NCBI GenBank assembly: GCA_951813525.2
Contig: CATOTJ020000003.1
Location: 744,001-808,000 of the forward strand
Length of the DNA: 64,000 nt
From: Thermohalobaculum sp951813525
GTDB lineage: Bacteria; Pseudomonadota; Alphaproteobacteria; Rhodobacterales; Rhodobacteraceae
Direction of reading: 5' to 3'
The translations under genes and the position numbers were made by a program. The notes under the pieces are model-generated. The model made no database searches. It was given only the letters and a program-made list of their open reading frames with translations, and was not told the origin of the DNA. Below are positions 1 to 8,017 of this stretch, in pieces; position 1 is the stretch's first letter; every line of letters begins with the position of its first letter.

Positions 1-23
1 AGCGACGATCCGCGGCTTTGGCA

Positions 24-278
24 TTATCCAGCCGTCGGCTTCTCGCCCAATTTATGGATCTCGAACTCGACCAGATCGGCCCAGTACGGCATCCAGGCTT
101 CGAAGGTTGCGTAATCCTCGGTCTCCATCGTCTGAAAACAGCGCGATCCGTCGGCGGCCAGCCAGCTTTCGATGAAGTACAGCCCATCCGGCAACCCGCG
201 CCCCTTGGTGTGCAACCGCTCATAGATCGCGTCCAGCGCGCCCGGCTTGAAGGTTTCGATCACCATATAGCGTGTCAC
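24..278 (-). CDS. DUF3303-like small protein
   Basis: A small soluble protein of about 84 residues, with YFIESWL in the centre and FEIHKLGEK at the end, resembling DUF3303 domain proteins of unknown function. I chose the GTG at 278 because it lies five bases past the stop codon of the RidA-like gene; an ATG at 308 would overlap that gene by 26 bases. It appears to be the last gene seen of the minus-strand set that contains the glutamate-synthase-like subunits, and the operon may continue beyond the window edge. There is no signal peptide or membrane segment. The family call rests on overall resemblance, and the function is unknown. Confidence 0.6.
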   Translation of the reverse strand: MTRYMVIETFKPGALDAIYERLHTKGRGLPDGLYFIESWLAADGSRCFQTMETEDYATFEAWMPYWADLVEFEIHKLGEKPTAG

Positions 279-282
279 GCGC

Positions 283-672
283 TCAACCCCGCGCCGCCAT
301 GGCTTCAACCTCGATCAGCATTTCAGGCGCTGCCAGACCCGAGATGACTAATAATGTCGACGGCGGCATGGCATCGGGGCCCAACACCGCAGCGCGGGCC
401 ACCCGCATTTCGCCCAGATGAGCGCGGTCCACGATGTAAATCGTCAACTTGACCAGGTCCGAGGTTTTGAAACTGTTGGCTTCCAAGCAGGTCACGACAT
501 TGCGAAACGCCTGCTCGGCCTGCGCCGCGAAACCCTCGGCTATGTTGCCATCTGCGTCTGCGCCGACCTGACCTGCCACCGACAGCAATTGCTGCCGGGC
601 ATCGATGACCGCGCAGTGATGATACGAACCGAAGGGCGCATGAACACCATCGGGATTGTTGACCTTCGCCAT
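283..672 (-). CDS. RidA/YjgF-family protein
   Basis: A 129-residue protein with the RidA (YjgF/YER057c/UK114) fold pattern: GQVGADADGNIAEG, then AQAEQAFRNVVTCLEAN, then IEVEAMA at the end. RidA proteins act as trimers, and the archetype hydrolyses reactive enamines and imines. Its key arginine sits in a PARS-type motif near the end. The matching stretch here reads PPSTLLV, so that arginine seems to be replaced by serine. This points to a non-canonical Rid subfamily rather than a standard imine deaminase. It lies 16 bases downstream of the FMN glutamate-synthase-like gene and is probably co-transcribed with it, so an imine formed by that enzyme is a reasonable guess for its ligand. Confidence 0.85.
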   Translation of the reverse strand: MAKVNNPDGVHAPFGSYHHCAVIDARQQLLSVAGQVGADADGNIAEGFAAQAEQAFRNVVTCLEANSFKTSDLVKLTIYIVDRAHLGEMRVARAAVLGPDAMPPSTLLVISGLAAPEMLIEVEAMAARG

Positions 673-688
673 TGTAAATCCTTTCGTT

Positions 689-2026
689 TTACCGCCCCGG
701 GATCCAGCTTGTCCCGGCCAGCGGAACCCCGGCCATCGCAGCCGCCTCGACCGTCAGCGCGGCCAGATCCTGCGGTTCCAGGTTCAGCACATGGCTCTTG
801 CCGTTGGCCCGCGCCAAAGTCTGCAATTCCATTGTCATCACCGCCAGGTAATTCGACAGCCGCCGTCCCGCCAGAACGGGATCCAGCCGTCCGGCCAATT
901 CCGGCTGCTGCGTTGTGATCCCGGCGGGATCCAGCCCCTCGTGCCAGTCATCATAGGCCCCGGTTGTGGTGCCCAGCGCCTGATAATCCGCCTCCAGCGC
1001 CGGGTCCTGATCGCCCAGTGCGATCAGCGCTGCCGAGCCGATGGACACCGCATCCGCACCCATGGCAAGCGCCTTGGCCACATCGGCGCCCGACCTGATC
1101 CCGCCAGAGACGACCAATTGCACCTTGCGGTGCATGTCCAGATCCTTCAGCGCGCGCACGGCCTCGCGCACGGCCGGCAAGGTCGGAATCCCGACATGCT
1201 CGATAAAGACCTCCTGCGTCGCGGCAGTGCCGCCCTGCATCCCGTCGACGACGACCACGTCGGCCCCAGCCTTTACCGACAGCGCGGTGTCGTAATAGGG
1301 CCGGGCGGCGCCGACCTTGATATAGATCGGTTTCTCGTGGCTGGTGATCTCACGCAATTCTTGGATCTTGATTTCCAGATCGTCCGGGCCCGTCCAATCC
1401 GGATGACGACAAGCCGAGCGCTGATCCACCCCCTGGGGCAGAGTGCGTATTCCGGCGACACGTTCGTTGATCTTCTGGCCCAGCAACATGCCGCCGCCGC
1501 CGGGTTTGGCGCCCTGCCCGACCACAACCTCGATCGCATCAGCGCGGCGCAGATCGTCGGGGTTCATACCATAGCGGCTGGGCAGATACTGATAGACCAG
1601 CAGACTTGAATGTCCGCGCTCCTCATCGGTCATGCCGCCATCGCCGGTCGTGGTCGATGTGCCCATGGCCGAGGCACCGCGCCCCAGCGCCTCCTTGGCC
1701 TGCGCGCTCAACGACCCGAACGACATCCCCGCAATTGTGATGGGGGTTTTCAGGTGCAGCGGCTTCGAGGCAAACCGGTCGCCCAGCACTACATCCGTGC
1801 CGCAAGTTTCGCGATACCCTTCCAGCGGATACCGGCTCATCGATGCGCCCAAAAACACCAGATCGTCAAAACACGGCACCCGGCGCTTGGCCCCGCCCCC
1901 GCGAATATCGTAGATCCCCGTCGCCGCCGCGCGGCGGATCTCGGAAATCGTGTAATCGTCAAAGGCAGCCGCTTTACGAGGTGTCGTGCGCGGCTGTCCC
2001 CCGGGCTTTTCAGATTGGTCGGCCAT
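689..2026 (-). CDS. glxD: FMN-binding glutamate synthase-family subunit (GlxD/MgsC-like)
   Basis: A 445-residue protein matching the FMN barrel of glutamate synthase: PITIAGMSFGSLS near residue 95, GDGGMTDEER, KPGGGGMLLG, then VDGMQGGTAAT and LVVSGGIRSGADVAKA. In split enzymes such as N-methylglutamate synthase (MgsABC) or rhizobial GlxBCD, this subunit joins ammonia from the amidotransferase subunit to a 2-oxo acid or amine acceptor. The cysteine-rich iron-sulfur motif of full-length GltB is absent; the corresponding stretch is DWHEGLDPAGITTQ. The start overlaps the stop of the GXGXG gene by one base (TGATG). The substrate cannot be read from sequence. Glutamate, N-methylglutamate or another amine product are all possible. 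Confidence 0.85.
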   Translation of the reverse strand: MADQSEKPGGQPRTTPRKAAAFDDYTISEIRRAAATGIYDIRGGGAKRRVPCFDDLVFLGASMSRYPLEGYRETCGTDVVLGDRFASKPLHLKTPITIAGMSFGSLSAQAKEALGRGASAMGTSTTTGDGGMTDEERGHSSLLVYQYLPSRYGMNPDDLRRADAIEVVVGQGAKPGGGGMLLGQKINERVAGIRTLPQGVDQRSACRHPDWTGPDDLEIKIQELREITSHEKPIYIKVGAARPYYDTALSVKAGADVVVVDGMQGGTAATQEVFIEHVGIPTLPAVREAVRALKDLDMHRKVQLVVSGGIRSGADVAKALAMGADAVSIGSAALIALGDQDPALEADYQALGTTTGAYDDWHEGLDPAGITTQQPELAGRLDPVLAGRRLSNYLAVMTMELQTLARANGKSHVLNLEPQDLAALTVEAAAMAGVPLAGTSWIPGR

Positions 2027-2709
2027 CAGTAGGCATCCAGATTGTCGATGTTGAAATTATAGAGCTTGCGGGCCGAGCCATAGCGCCGGAACGCTGCCGG
2101 GTCTGCATCCATACTGGCGCGCGCCAGCAAACCGGCAACCTCTTCCAGATGCTCGGCCTGCATCGGCTTTTCGATGCAATCGGCGCCCAACGAGGCGACC
2201 GAGCCGCGCACATATAGCCGGGCCTCATAAATTGAATCGCCCAGATCGGCACCCGCATCGCCCAGCACGACCAGCCGCCCGGCCTGGGCCATAAACGCCG
2301 ACATATGCCCGACTGATCCGCCGACGACGATATCGATCCCCTTCATCGAAATCCCGCATCGGGCCGAGGTATTCCCTTCGATCAACAGCAATCCGCCGTG
2401 CGCCGTCGCGCCCGCTGATTGGCTGGCATCGCCGGCTACCCGCACGAAGCCGGACATCATGTTTTCGGCGACACCTGTTCCGGCATTGCCGCGGACCGTC
2501 ACGCTCGCCTGCTTGTTCATGCCCGCTGCGTAATACCCGGCGTGGCCGTCGACGGTCACATCGATCGGATGCATCAGGCCGCAAGCCAGCGCGTGGGCGC
2601 CGCCCGGGTTCAAAACCTGGAACGCACCGCTTTCGGCCTGCTGCAGGGTGCGGTTGATCTGACTGCGGTCCAGCCCCGCCAGATCCAACGTCGTATTGGC
2701 GCCGCTCAT
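2026..2709 (-). CDS. glxC: GXGXG-domain glutamate synthase subunit (GlxC/MgsB-like)
   Basis: A 227-residue protein made largely of glycine-rich right-handed helix repeats, for example GNAGTGVAENMMSG, GNTSARCGISMKG and GDAGADLGDS. This is the GXGXG domain that forms the C-terminal beta-helix of glutamate synthase and a separate subunit in MgsB/GlxC. The start MSGANTTLDL at 2709 is preferred over the upstream in-frame start at 2778. It couples directly to the FMN subunit through a TGATG overlap. The domain is structural and links the ammonia tunnel to the FMN domain in the full enzyme. Confidence 0.82.
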   Translation of the reverse strand: MSGANTTLDLAGLDRSQINRTLQQAESGAFQVLNPGGAHALACGLMHPIDVTVDGHAGYYAAGMNKQASVTVRGNAGTGVAENMMSGFVRVAGDASQSAGATAHGGLLLIEGNTSARCGISMKGIDIVVGGSVGHMSAFMAQAGRLVVLGDAGADLGDSIYEARLYVRGSVASLGADCIEKPMQAEHLEEVAGLLARASMDADPAAFRRYGSARKLYNFNIDNLDAY

Positions 2710-2823
2710 CCTGCTAACCCGCCATGCAATAGGCGCAATTCCGGCTTGCGGGGGCTTACGTTGACGCCGTTGCCACACCAGTTATGCGGGCAGAACGAAA
2801 CGCGTAATCTGTTGGAGGCAAAC

Positions 2824-3000
2824 ATGAACGCTCTCGCTTTTCTGGGCGGCCTAAGCCGCAAATTTTCCGAGGCCCGCGAACGCAATCGTGTGACCCGTGC
2901 GCTGGATGCAATGAGCGACGAGGCACTGCGCGATATTGGCTTTACGCGCGCCGAAATCGACCGGATCGCAACCGATGGCATCCGCCGTCGGTCCCGATAG
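2824..3000 (+). CDS. DUF1127 small protein
   Basis: A 58-residue basic protein with a clear DUF1127 core in its second half: ALDAMSDEALRDIGFTRAEI, ending in an arginine-rich tail. A strong ribosome-binding site (GGAGG at 2814-2818) precedes the ATG. DUF1127 proteins are abundant in alphaproteobacteria; some are linked to phosphate/carbon balance or RNA turnover, but this one cannot be assigned a role. It sits on the plus strand between the GFA gene and the GXGXG gene, so it interrupts the minus-strand set. Confidence 0.88.
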   Translation: MNALAFLGGLSRKFSEARERNRVTRALDAMSDEALRDIGFTRAEIDRIATDGIRRRSR

Positions 3001-3028
3001 TCCGGAACACTGCCTTGCCGCGGCGCGA

Positions 3029-3415
3029 TCATTCGCGCCTCGGCAGATCATCAGCCAAATGGACCCAGTCCAGTTTCTCGCCGTGAAAGACATGGCGTTC
3101 CGGCGGGAAGGCCCCCGGATCATCCAACGCAGCGGCATAGAAATGGATCTCGCCGCCCTCGGCCGGGCGATAACCGACCGGAGAGCCGCAGGCGGAACAA
3201 AAGAACCGCTTCACGCCGGGTGACGATTCAAAATACGTGGGTTCCGGACCGATCCAGCGCCATTGCCCGTCTTTTACGCACACAAAGGTTGTGAACGGCG
3301 CCGAACAGTTGCGGCGGCAGCTTTCGCAATGGCAGTTCAGGCACCAGTCAATCGGCGTCTCGAACTCATAGGTGATGGCCCGGCAAAGGCATCGGCCCGA
3401 ATGCGTCCCGCTCAT
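3029..3415 (-). CDS. GFA-family zinc-binding protein
   Basis: A 128-residue protein of the GFA (glutathione-dependent formaldehyde-activating enzyme-like, CENP-V) family. The zinc ligands are visible as GRCLCRAI at the start, LNCHCESCRRNCSAPF, and FFCSACGSPVGYRP. The start at 3415 overlaps the stop of the amidotransferase gene by four bases (ATGA), so the two are almost certainly translationally coupled. True Gfa binds the glutathione-formaldehyde adduct, but most family members have no proven reaction. Next to an N-methylglutamate-synthase-like set, a role in handling formaldehyde or a thiol adduct is an attractive but unproven inference. Confidence 0.85.
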   Translation of the reverse strand: MSGTHSGRCLCRAITYEFETPIDWCLNCHCESCRRNCSAPFTTFVCVKDGQWRWIGPEPTYFESSPGVKRFFCSACGSPVGYRPAEGGEIHFYAAALDDPGAFPPERHVFHGEKLDWVHLADDLPRRE

Positions 3416-4305
3416 GCCGCGCGGCTCCACGAATAAATCTGCGCAGGCGCCGGCTCCCATATCTGGGCATTTTCTGCCCCGGGCAGCCCGGCAATCGCGC
3501 GAAATTCCGATGACATCGCCGCCCAATCGTCGGTTTCGGCGATGACCGCAGGCTTGCAGGCGATTGGATCGCGCACGACGGCGAAACCATCGCGCGTCCC
3601 AATCGCAAACGTATAAAACCCGTCAAAATCCCGGATCGCATTGCCGATTGCTGCATCGATGCCATCGCCCTTGCGCATCCGCCAGGCCAGGTATCCCGCG
3701 GCGACCTCGCTGTCGTTCTCGGTCTGGAACGTCTCACCCTGCTTTTCCAGCGCCTCGCGCAGCCGGTTGTGGTTCGACAATGAACCGTTGTGAACCAGAC
3801 AGGTATCCGCCCCGGTCGAAAACGGGTGCGACCCCTCGGTGGTCACGGCGCTTTCTGTTGCCATACGCGTGTGCGCGATCGCATGTGTGCCCGTGCGCCC
3901 GGCCAGATCCAGGCGTTCGGCCACCGCATCCGGATCGCCTATGCCCTTGCACAACTCCATTGCCTGCCCGACGCCCAGCACACTGACATCCGGCGCGTTC
4001 GCGATCAGCCAATTGCGCGCCGCAGCGCCCTGCGCCGTCTCGATCACCGCGTGATCCGAAAACACCCGGACACCGACATCGGCCTCCAGCGCCGCGGCCA
4101 ATGCCCGCTCGTAAGCCGACCAGTCGGTATCCCCGGTCCGCGACAGCACCGAAACCTTTTCGCCCGCACTGTCGCCGCCATAAATTGCGAAACCCGCCGA
4201 ATCCGGCCCACGCGCTGACATCTCGTGCAGCATCTGGGCGGTCATTCGGCCCAACTCGGATTCCATGTCCGGGTTCTTCAAAAACAGCCCGACAATCCCA
4301 CACAT
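3412..4305 (-). CDS. glxB: class II glutamine amidotransferase (GlxB/MgsA-like)
   Basis: A 297-residue Ntn-type glutaminase. The start MCGIVGLF at 4305 places the nucleophile cysteine at position 2 after methionine removal; an in-frame start at 4359 would bury it and is rejected. Other family marks are ARGPDSAGFA, HTRMATESAV followed by HPFSTG, and LVHNGSLSNHN. It would hydrolyse glutamine and pass ammonia to the GXGXG and FMN subunits encoded downstream. The set is in the usual order glxB, (GFA), glxC, glxD, but the GFA gene and an opposite-strand DUF1127 gene separate this subunit from its partners. Confidence 0.87.
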   Translation of the reverse strand: MCGIVGLFLKNPDMESELGRMTAQMLHEMSARGPDSAGFAIYGGDSAGEKVSVLSRTGDTDWSAYERALAAALEADVGVRVFSDHAVIETAQGAAARNWLIANAPDVSVLGVGQAMELCKGIGDPDAVAERLDLAGRTGTHAIAHTRMATESAVTTEGSHPFSTGADTCLVHNGSLSNHNRLREALEKQGETFQTENDSEVAAGYLAWRMRKGDGIDAAIGNAIRDFDGFYTFAIGTRDGFAVVRDPIACKPAVIAETDDWAAMSSEFRAIAGLPGAENAQIWEPAPAQIYSWSRAA

Positions 4306-4508
4306 GGCTCTGCTCCGTCCTTGCCGCCAGGCTCTGGCCTCAGCGCGATCGCCCCGCACACTTCATGACATCCGATCGTAAGCCCGGGCATCATTGGGCG
4401 GCAACCGGACCCTGCCCCGGCACTCCAATTTCCCATTGCGGTATAGGGCGCGATCCTGCTGGTTTGCAACGCCGCGCAGGCCATGACCGCCGCCGCGCTT
4501 CCCGCGCT

Positions 4509-5036
4509 TCAGATTGCAGCTTTCAGCGCGTCCATCAGCTTTTGCAGAAATTCCCGCGACATGTCGTCGGTCAGGCGTCCGTCTTCACCGAATTTCTGGC
4601 TGGCAGCTCCGATGTTCACTTCCGGATCCAGCACCAGTTGGACCTGAAACGGGATCAGAAAAAGATACATCGACGACTTCGCCCGCTGTCCACCGGCCAT
4701 GCCCGCCGTCGCCGACAAAACGGCCACAGGCTTGTCTGCTGTGCGCAGCGGCCGAACGCGGCTGATCCAGTCCAACGCATTTTTCATCACGCCTGACGGA
4801 CCCTTGTTGTACTCGGGCGACGAGATCACCAGCGCATCGGCCCACTCGATCTGTTCGCAAAGCTGCGTCACCCTCTCTGGGATGCCCTCGGCTTCCAGGT
4901 CTTCGTTGAACAGCGGCAGATTCAAATCTGCGATCTGAAAGTGATCCGGCGCAAATGTGCGAACGGCCTCGTTGACCAGCATTGTGTTGAAACTCCCGGC
5001 TCTCAGCGAGCCGGAAATACCCAGAAGTTTGCTCAT
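4509..5036 (-). CDS. NADPH-dependent FMN reductase (ChrR/YieF-like)
   Basis: A 175-residue flavodoxin-like protein. It starts with the phosphate-binding loop GISGSLRAGSFNT, carries SSPEYNKGPSGVMKNALDW, the segment typical of the NADPH-dependent FMN/quinone reductase family, and has the expected family length. Members reduce quinones, chromate or azo dyes with FMN and protect against redox stress. It lies between the amidotransferase set and lpd, all on the minus strand, but with gaps of about 200 and 130 bases, so it is probably transcribed on its own. The natural substrate cannot be told. Confidence 0.85.
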   Translation of the reverse strand: MSKLLGISGSLRAGSFNTMLVNEAVRTFAPDHFQIADLNLPLFNEDLEAEGIPERVTQLCEQIEWADALVISSPEYNKGPSGVMKNALDWISRVRPLRTADKPVAVLSATAGMAGGQRAKSSMYLFLIPFQVQLVLDPEVNIGAASQKFGEDGRLTDDMSREFLQKLMDALKAAI

Positions 5037-5169
5037 GAGGGTCTCCCTAAAAGATGACTCTCATATAACCGTCTTTTCTGCGGCTGACAGCGAAATCCGG
5101 TCCGGTCACGGCGCGCGAATTGGCCGGGGGCTGCACCGATTTGCCTGCTGCGCCGCCTATCGCGCCCGA

Positions 5170-6552
5170 TTAGGCGTGGATTGCCCCAACCCCGCAGGCC
5201 AGCGCAGCTTCACGCATCGCTTCAGAATAGGTTGGGTGCGCGTGGCAGGTCATGGCAAGATCTTCCGCCGATGCACCGAACTCCATCGCGACGCACACCT
5301 CGTGGATCAGGTCGCCCGCACCTGGGCCGATGACATGGCATCCCAGAATTCGGTCCGTCTCGGCGTCCGCCAGCAACTTCACAAATCCCTCGGTCGCAAA
5401 ATTCGCCTTCGCACGGCCATTCGCCATGAACGGGAATTTGCCGACTTTATAGGCGCGACCCTCGGTCTTCAGCGACTGCTCGGTCAGACCGACAGACGCA
5501 ACTTCCGGACCCGTATAGATGACGCCCGGGATGACATCGTAATTCACGTGCCCGTGCTTACCTGCGATCTGGTCGGCAACGGCAACGCCTTCATCCTCGG
5601 CCTTGTGGGCCAGCATCGGCCCGGCAGTCACATCACCAATAGCCCAGATACCGGGAACATTGGTGCGCCAATGCCCATCGGTTTTGACCATACCGCGTTC
5701 AGTCTCGACGCCCGCGGTCTCCAGCCCCAAACCGCTGGTATAGGGTCTGCGTCCGGTCGCGACCAACACGACATCGGCCTCCAGCTTATGTTCGCTGTCA
5801 TCTTTGCGCTTTTGGTAAGTCACGGTCAGGGCATCGCCCTTCTCGACCGATTGAACGGCAGCGCCCAGCACGAATTTCATGCCCTGCTTTTTCAGAATGC
5901 GCTGGAATGTCTTTTGAACCTCGGCATCCTGGCCCGGCGTGATTTCATCCAGAAACTCGACCACTGTGACTTCGGACCCAAGACGGCCCCAGACCGAGCC
6001 CAATTCCAGCCCGATCACCCCCGCGCCGATGACAACCAGGCGCTTGGGCGTTTCGGCCAGATCCAGCGCCCCGGTCGAGGTCACAATCCGTTCCTCATCG
6101 ACCTCGACACCCGGCAGGCTCGAAGGCTCGGACCCCGTCGCAATGACGATGTTCTTGGTTTTCAGCGTCTGTTCGCCGACACGAACCTCGCCCGCCGCGG
6201 CAATCTCGCCCCAACCTTTGACGTAATCGACCTTGTTCTTCTTGAAGAGGAATTCGATCCCGTCGGTATTCGACTTTATGACACCGTTCTTATAGTCCAG
6301 CATCTTGGCGACATCGACGCTGACTTCGCCAATATTGATGCCCATCTTCTCGAAATTGGTCTCGCTTTCGTGCAGCAGTTCCGACGCATGCAGCAGCGCC
6401 TTCGACGGAATACAGCCCACATTCAAACAGGTCCCACCCAGCGCCCCGCGCCCCTCGACGCACGCCACCTTCAGCCCGTTCTGCGCTGCACGGATCGCAC
6501 AGACATAGCCGCCAGGGCCCCCGCCAATCACCACGACATCATAGTCGGACAT
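5170..6552 (-). CDS. lpdA: dihydrolipoyl dehydrogenase (E3)
   Basis: A 460-residue E3 subunit that reoxidises the dihydrolipoyl group of 2-oxo-acid dehydrogenases, reducing NAD. It shows the FAD loop VIGGGPGGYVCAIRA at the start, the redox-active disulfide in GGTCLNVGCIPSKALL, the NAD loop VIGAGVIGLELGSVWG, and the C-terminal HAHPTYSEAM motif with the catalytic histidine-glutamate pair. It is the last gene of the mdh-sucC-sucD-sucA-sucB-lpd array. A gap of 246 bases without a recognisable gene separates it from sucB, so it may also have its own promoter. Confidence 0.96.
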   Translation of the reverse strand: MSDYDVVVIGGGPGGYVCAIRAAQNGLKVACVEGRGALGGTCLNVGCIPSKALLHASELLHESETNFEKMGINIGEVSVDVAKMLDYKNGVIKSNTDGIEFLFKKNKVDYVKGWGEIAAAGEVRVGEQTLKTKNIVIATGSEPSSLPGVEVDEERIVTSTGALDLAETPKRLVVIGAGVIGLELGSVWGRLGSEVTVVEFLDEITPGQDAEVQKTFQRILKKQGMKFVLGAAVQSVEKGDALTVTYQKRKDDSEHKLEADVVLVATGRRPYTSGLGLETAGVETERGMVKTDGHWRTNVPGIWAIGDVTAGPMLAHKAEDEGVAVADQIAGKHGHVNYDVIPGVIYTGPEVASVGLTEQSLKTEGRAYKVGKFPFMANGRAKANFATEGFVKLLADAETDRILGCHVIGPGAGDLIHEVCVAMEFGASAEDLAMTCHAHPTYSEAMREAALACGVGAIHA

Positions 6553-6798
6553 GAAAGATCCTCCGTATTGTCAGGCTGATGCGGCGACTGCCGTCAGCAT
6601 CCAGATTTGTTCTTCGGCCCTTCGCGCACCGTCTGATAGCGAAAGGCCCTATGCGCTGTGAATGTTACTGGCGCCGTCTTCGTCAGCGGGCACGGACGTC
6701 GCCGTCTTTCAGAATCTTCGCGAACGGTGGGCACCTATGGACCCGGCAAAGCAGCGGCAACCCGCGTTCCAGCTCCGCCCGCGACGGCACCATCCTGC

Positions 6799-7998
6799 CT
6801 ACAGATCCATCAATAATCTGCGCGGATCCTCCAGCGCTTCCTTCACGCGGACCAAGAACGTGACCGCGCCTTGACCGTCGACGATCCGGTGGTCATAGCT
6901 CAGCGCCAGATACATCATCGGGCGTGCCACGATGTCCCCACCGACAACAATCGGGCGCTGTTGGATCTTGTGCATCCCCAGAATACCCGATTGTGGCGGG
7001 TTCAGAATCGGCGCCGACATCAGCGAGCCGTAAACCCCGCCGTTCGAGACCGTGAACGTGCCACCCTGCATATCCGCCATCGACAACTTGCCGTCACGGG
7101 CGCGCACGCCAAGCTCGTTGATCTCTTTCTCGATCGCGGCAAAGCTTTTGGCCTGTGCGTCGCGAACTACCGGCACGACCAGACCGTTCGGCGTGCCGAC
7201 CGCAACACCGACATGGCAGTATTTCTTGTAGACGATATCCGTGCCATCGATCTCGGCATTGACCGACGGAACTTCGTTCAGCGCATGGCAGCACGCTTTG
7301 ACGAAGAACGACATAAAGCCCAGCTTTACGCCGTGTTTTTTCAGGAACAGATCCTTGTATTCGGTCCGGATGTCCATCACGGCGCCCATGTCGACCTCGT
7401 TAAAGGTCGTCAGCATGGCCGCAGTGTTCTGGGCCTCCTTCAGGCGACGCGCAATCGTCTGGCGCAGCCGGGTCATGCGGACACGCTCTTCACGCGTGCT
7501 GTCAGAGGCGCCAACTGCTGCCCCCGGGGCCGAAGCGGCCGGTGCGGCGGGCTTGCCTGATCCGGCGCGCGCGACGTCTTCTTTCATGATCCGTCCGTCG
7601 CGGCCGCTGCCCTGAACCTCGGCCGGTGACAACCCGGCTTCGGCCATGGCCTTTTTCGCGGACGGCGCATCTTCGACATCGCCGCCGCCCGATGCAGGCG
7701 CCGCCGCCGGAGCGGCAGCAGCCGCAGGCGCGCTGGCCGCCGCCGAAACGGCGCCTTCAGCGCCTTCCTCGACCGTTGCCAAAAGGGCATCGACACCAAC
7801 GGTGTCCCCTTCCTTTGCGACATGTTCGATGATCTTGCCGGCGACCGGCGACGGCACTTCGACCGTCACCTTGTCGGTTTCCAGCTCGCACAACATCTCG
7901 TCGACTGCAACCGCATCGCCCGGCTGTTTGAACCAACTCGCAACCGTCGCTTCCGTCACCGATTCCCCAAGTGTCGGAACCCGAACCTCAACTGCCAT
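6799..7998 (-). CDS. sucB: 2-oxoglutarate dehydrogenase E2 (dihydrolipoyl succinyltransferase)
   Basis: A 399-residue E2 core protein. It has one N-terminal lipoyl domain with the lipoylated lysine in CELETDKVTVEVPS near residue 43, an alanine- and proline-rich linker, a peripheral E1/E3-binding domain (APSAKKAMAEAG, then GSGRDGRIMKEDV), and a catalytic domain ending with SYDHRIVDGQGAV, which holds the active-site histidine. Two ATG codons are adjacent (8001 and 7998). I prefer 7998 because the AGGA ribosome-binding site then sits seven bases upstream. It starts about 20 bases after sucA. Confidence 0.95.
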   Translation of the reverse strand: MAVEVRVPTLGESVTEATVASWFKQPGDAVAVDEMLCELETDKVTVEVPSPVAGKIIEHVAKEGDTVGVDALLATVEEGAEGAVSAAASAPAAAAAPAAAPASGGGDVEDAPSAKKAMAEAGLSPAEVQGSGRDGRIMKEDVARAGSGKPAAPAASAPGAAVGASDSTREERVRMTRLRQTIARRLKEAQNTAAMLTTFNEVDMGAVMDIRTEYKDLFLKKHGVKLGFMSFFVKACCHALNEVPSVNAEIDGTDIVYKKYCHVGVAVGTPNGLVVPVVRDAQAKSFAAIEKEINELGVRARDGKLSMADMQGGTFTVSNGGVYGSLMSAPILNPPQSGILGMHKIQQRPIVVGGDIVARPMMYLALSYDHRIVDGQGAVTFLVRVKEALEDPRRLLMDL

Positions 7999-8017
7999 CA
8001 TCCTGTCCTTTCGAGAA

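Noticed and set aside
689..4305. Ordinary GltB/GltD glutamate synthase
   Set aside because: The subunits are separate genes and short, the iron-sulfur cysteines of GltB are absent, and no GltD-type gene is present in the window. The GlxBCD/MgsABC family fits better.
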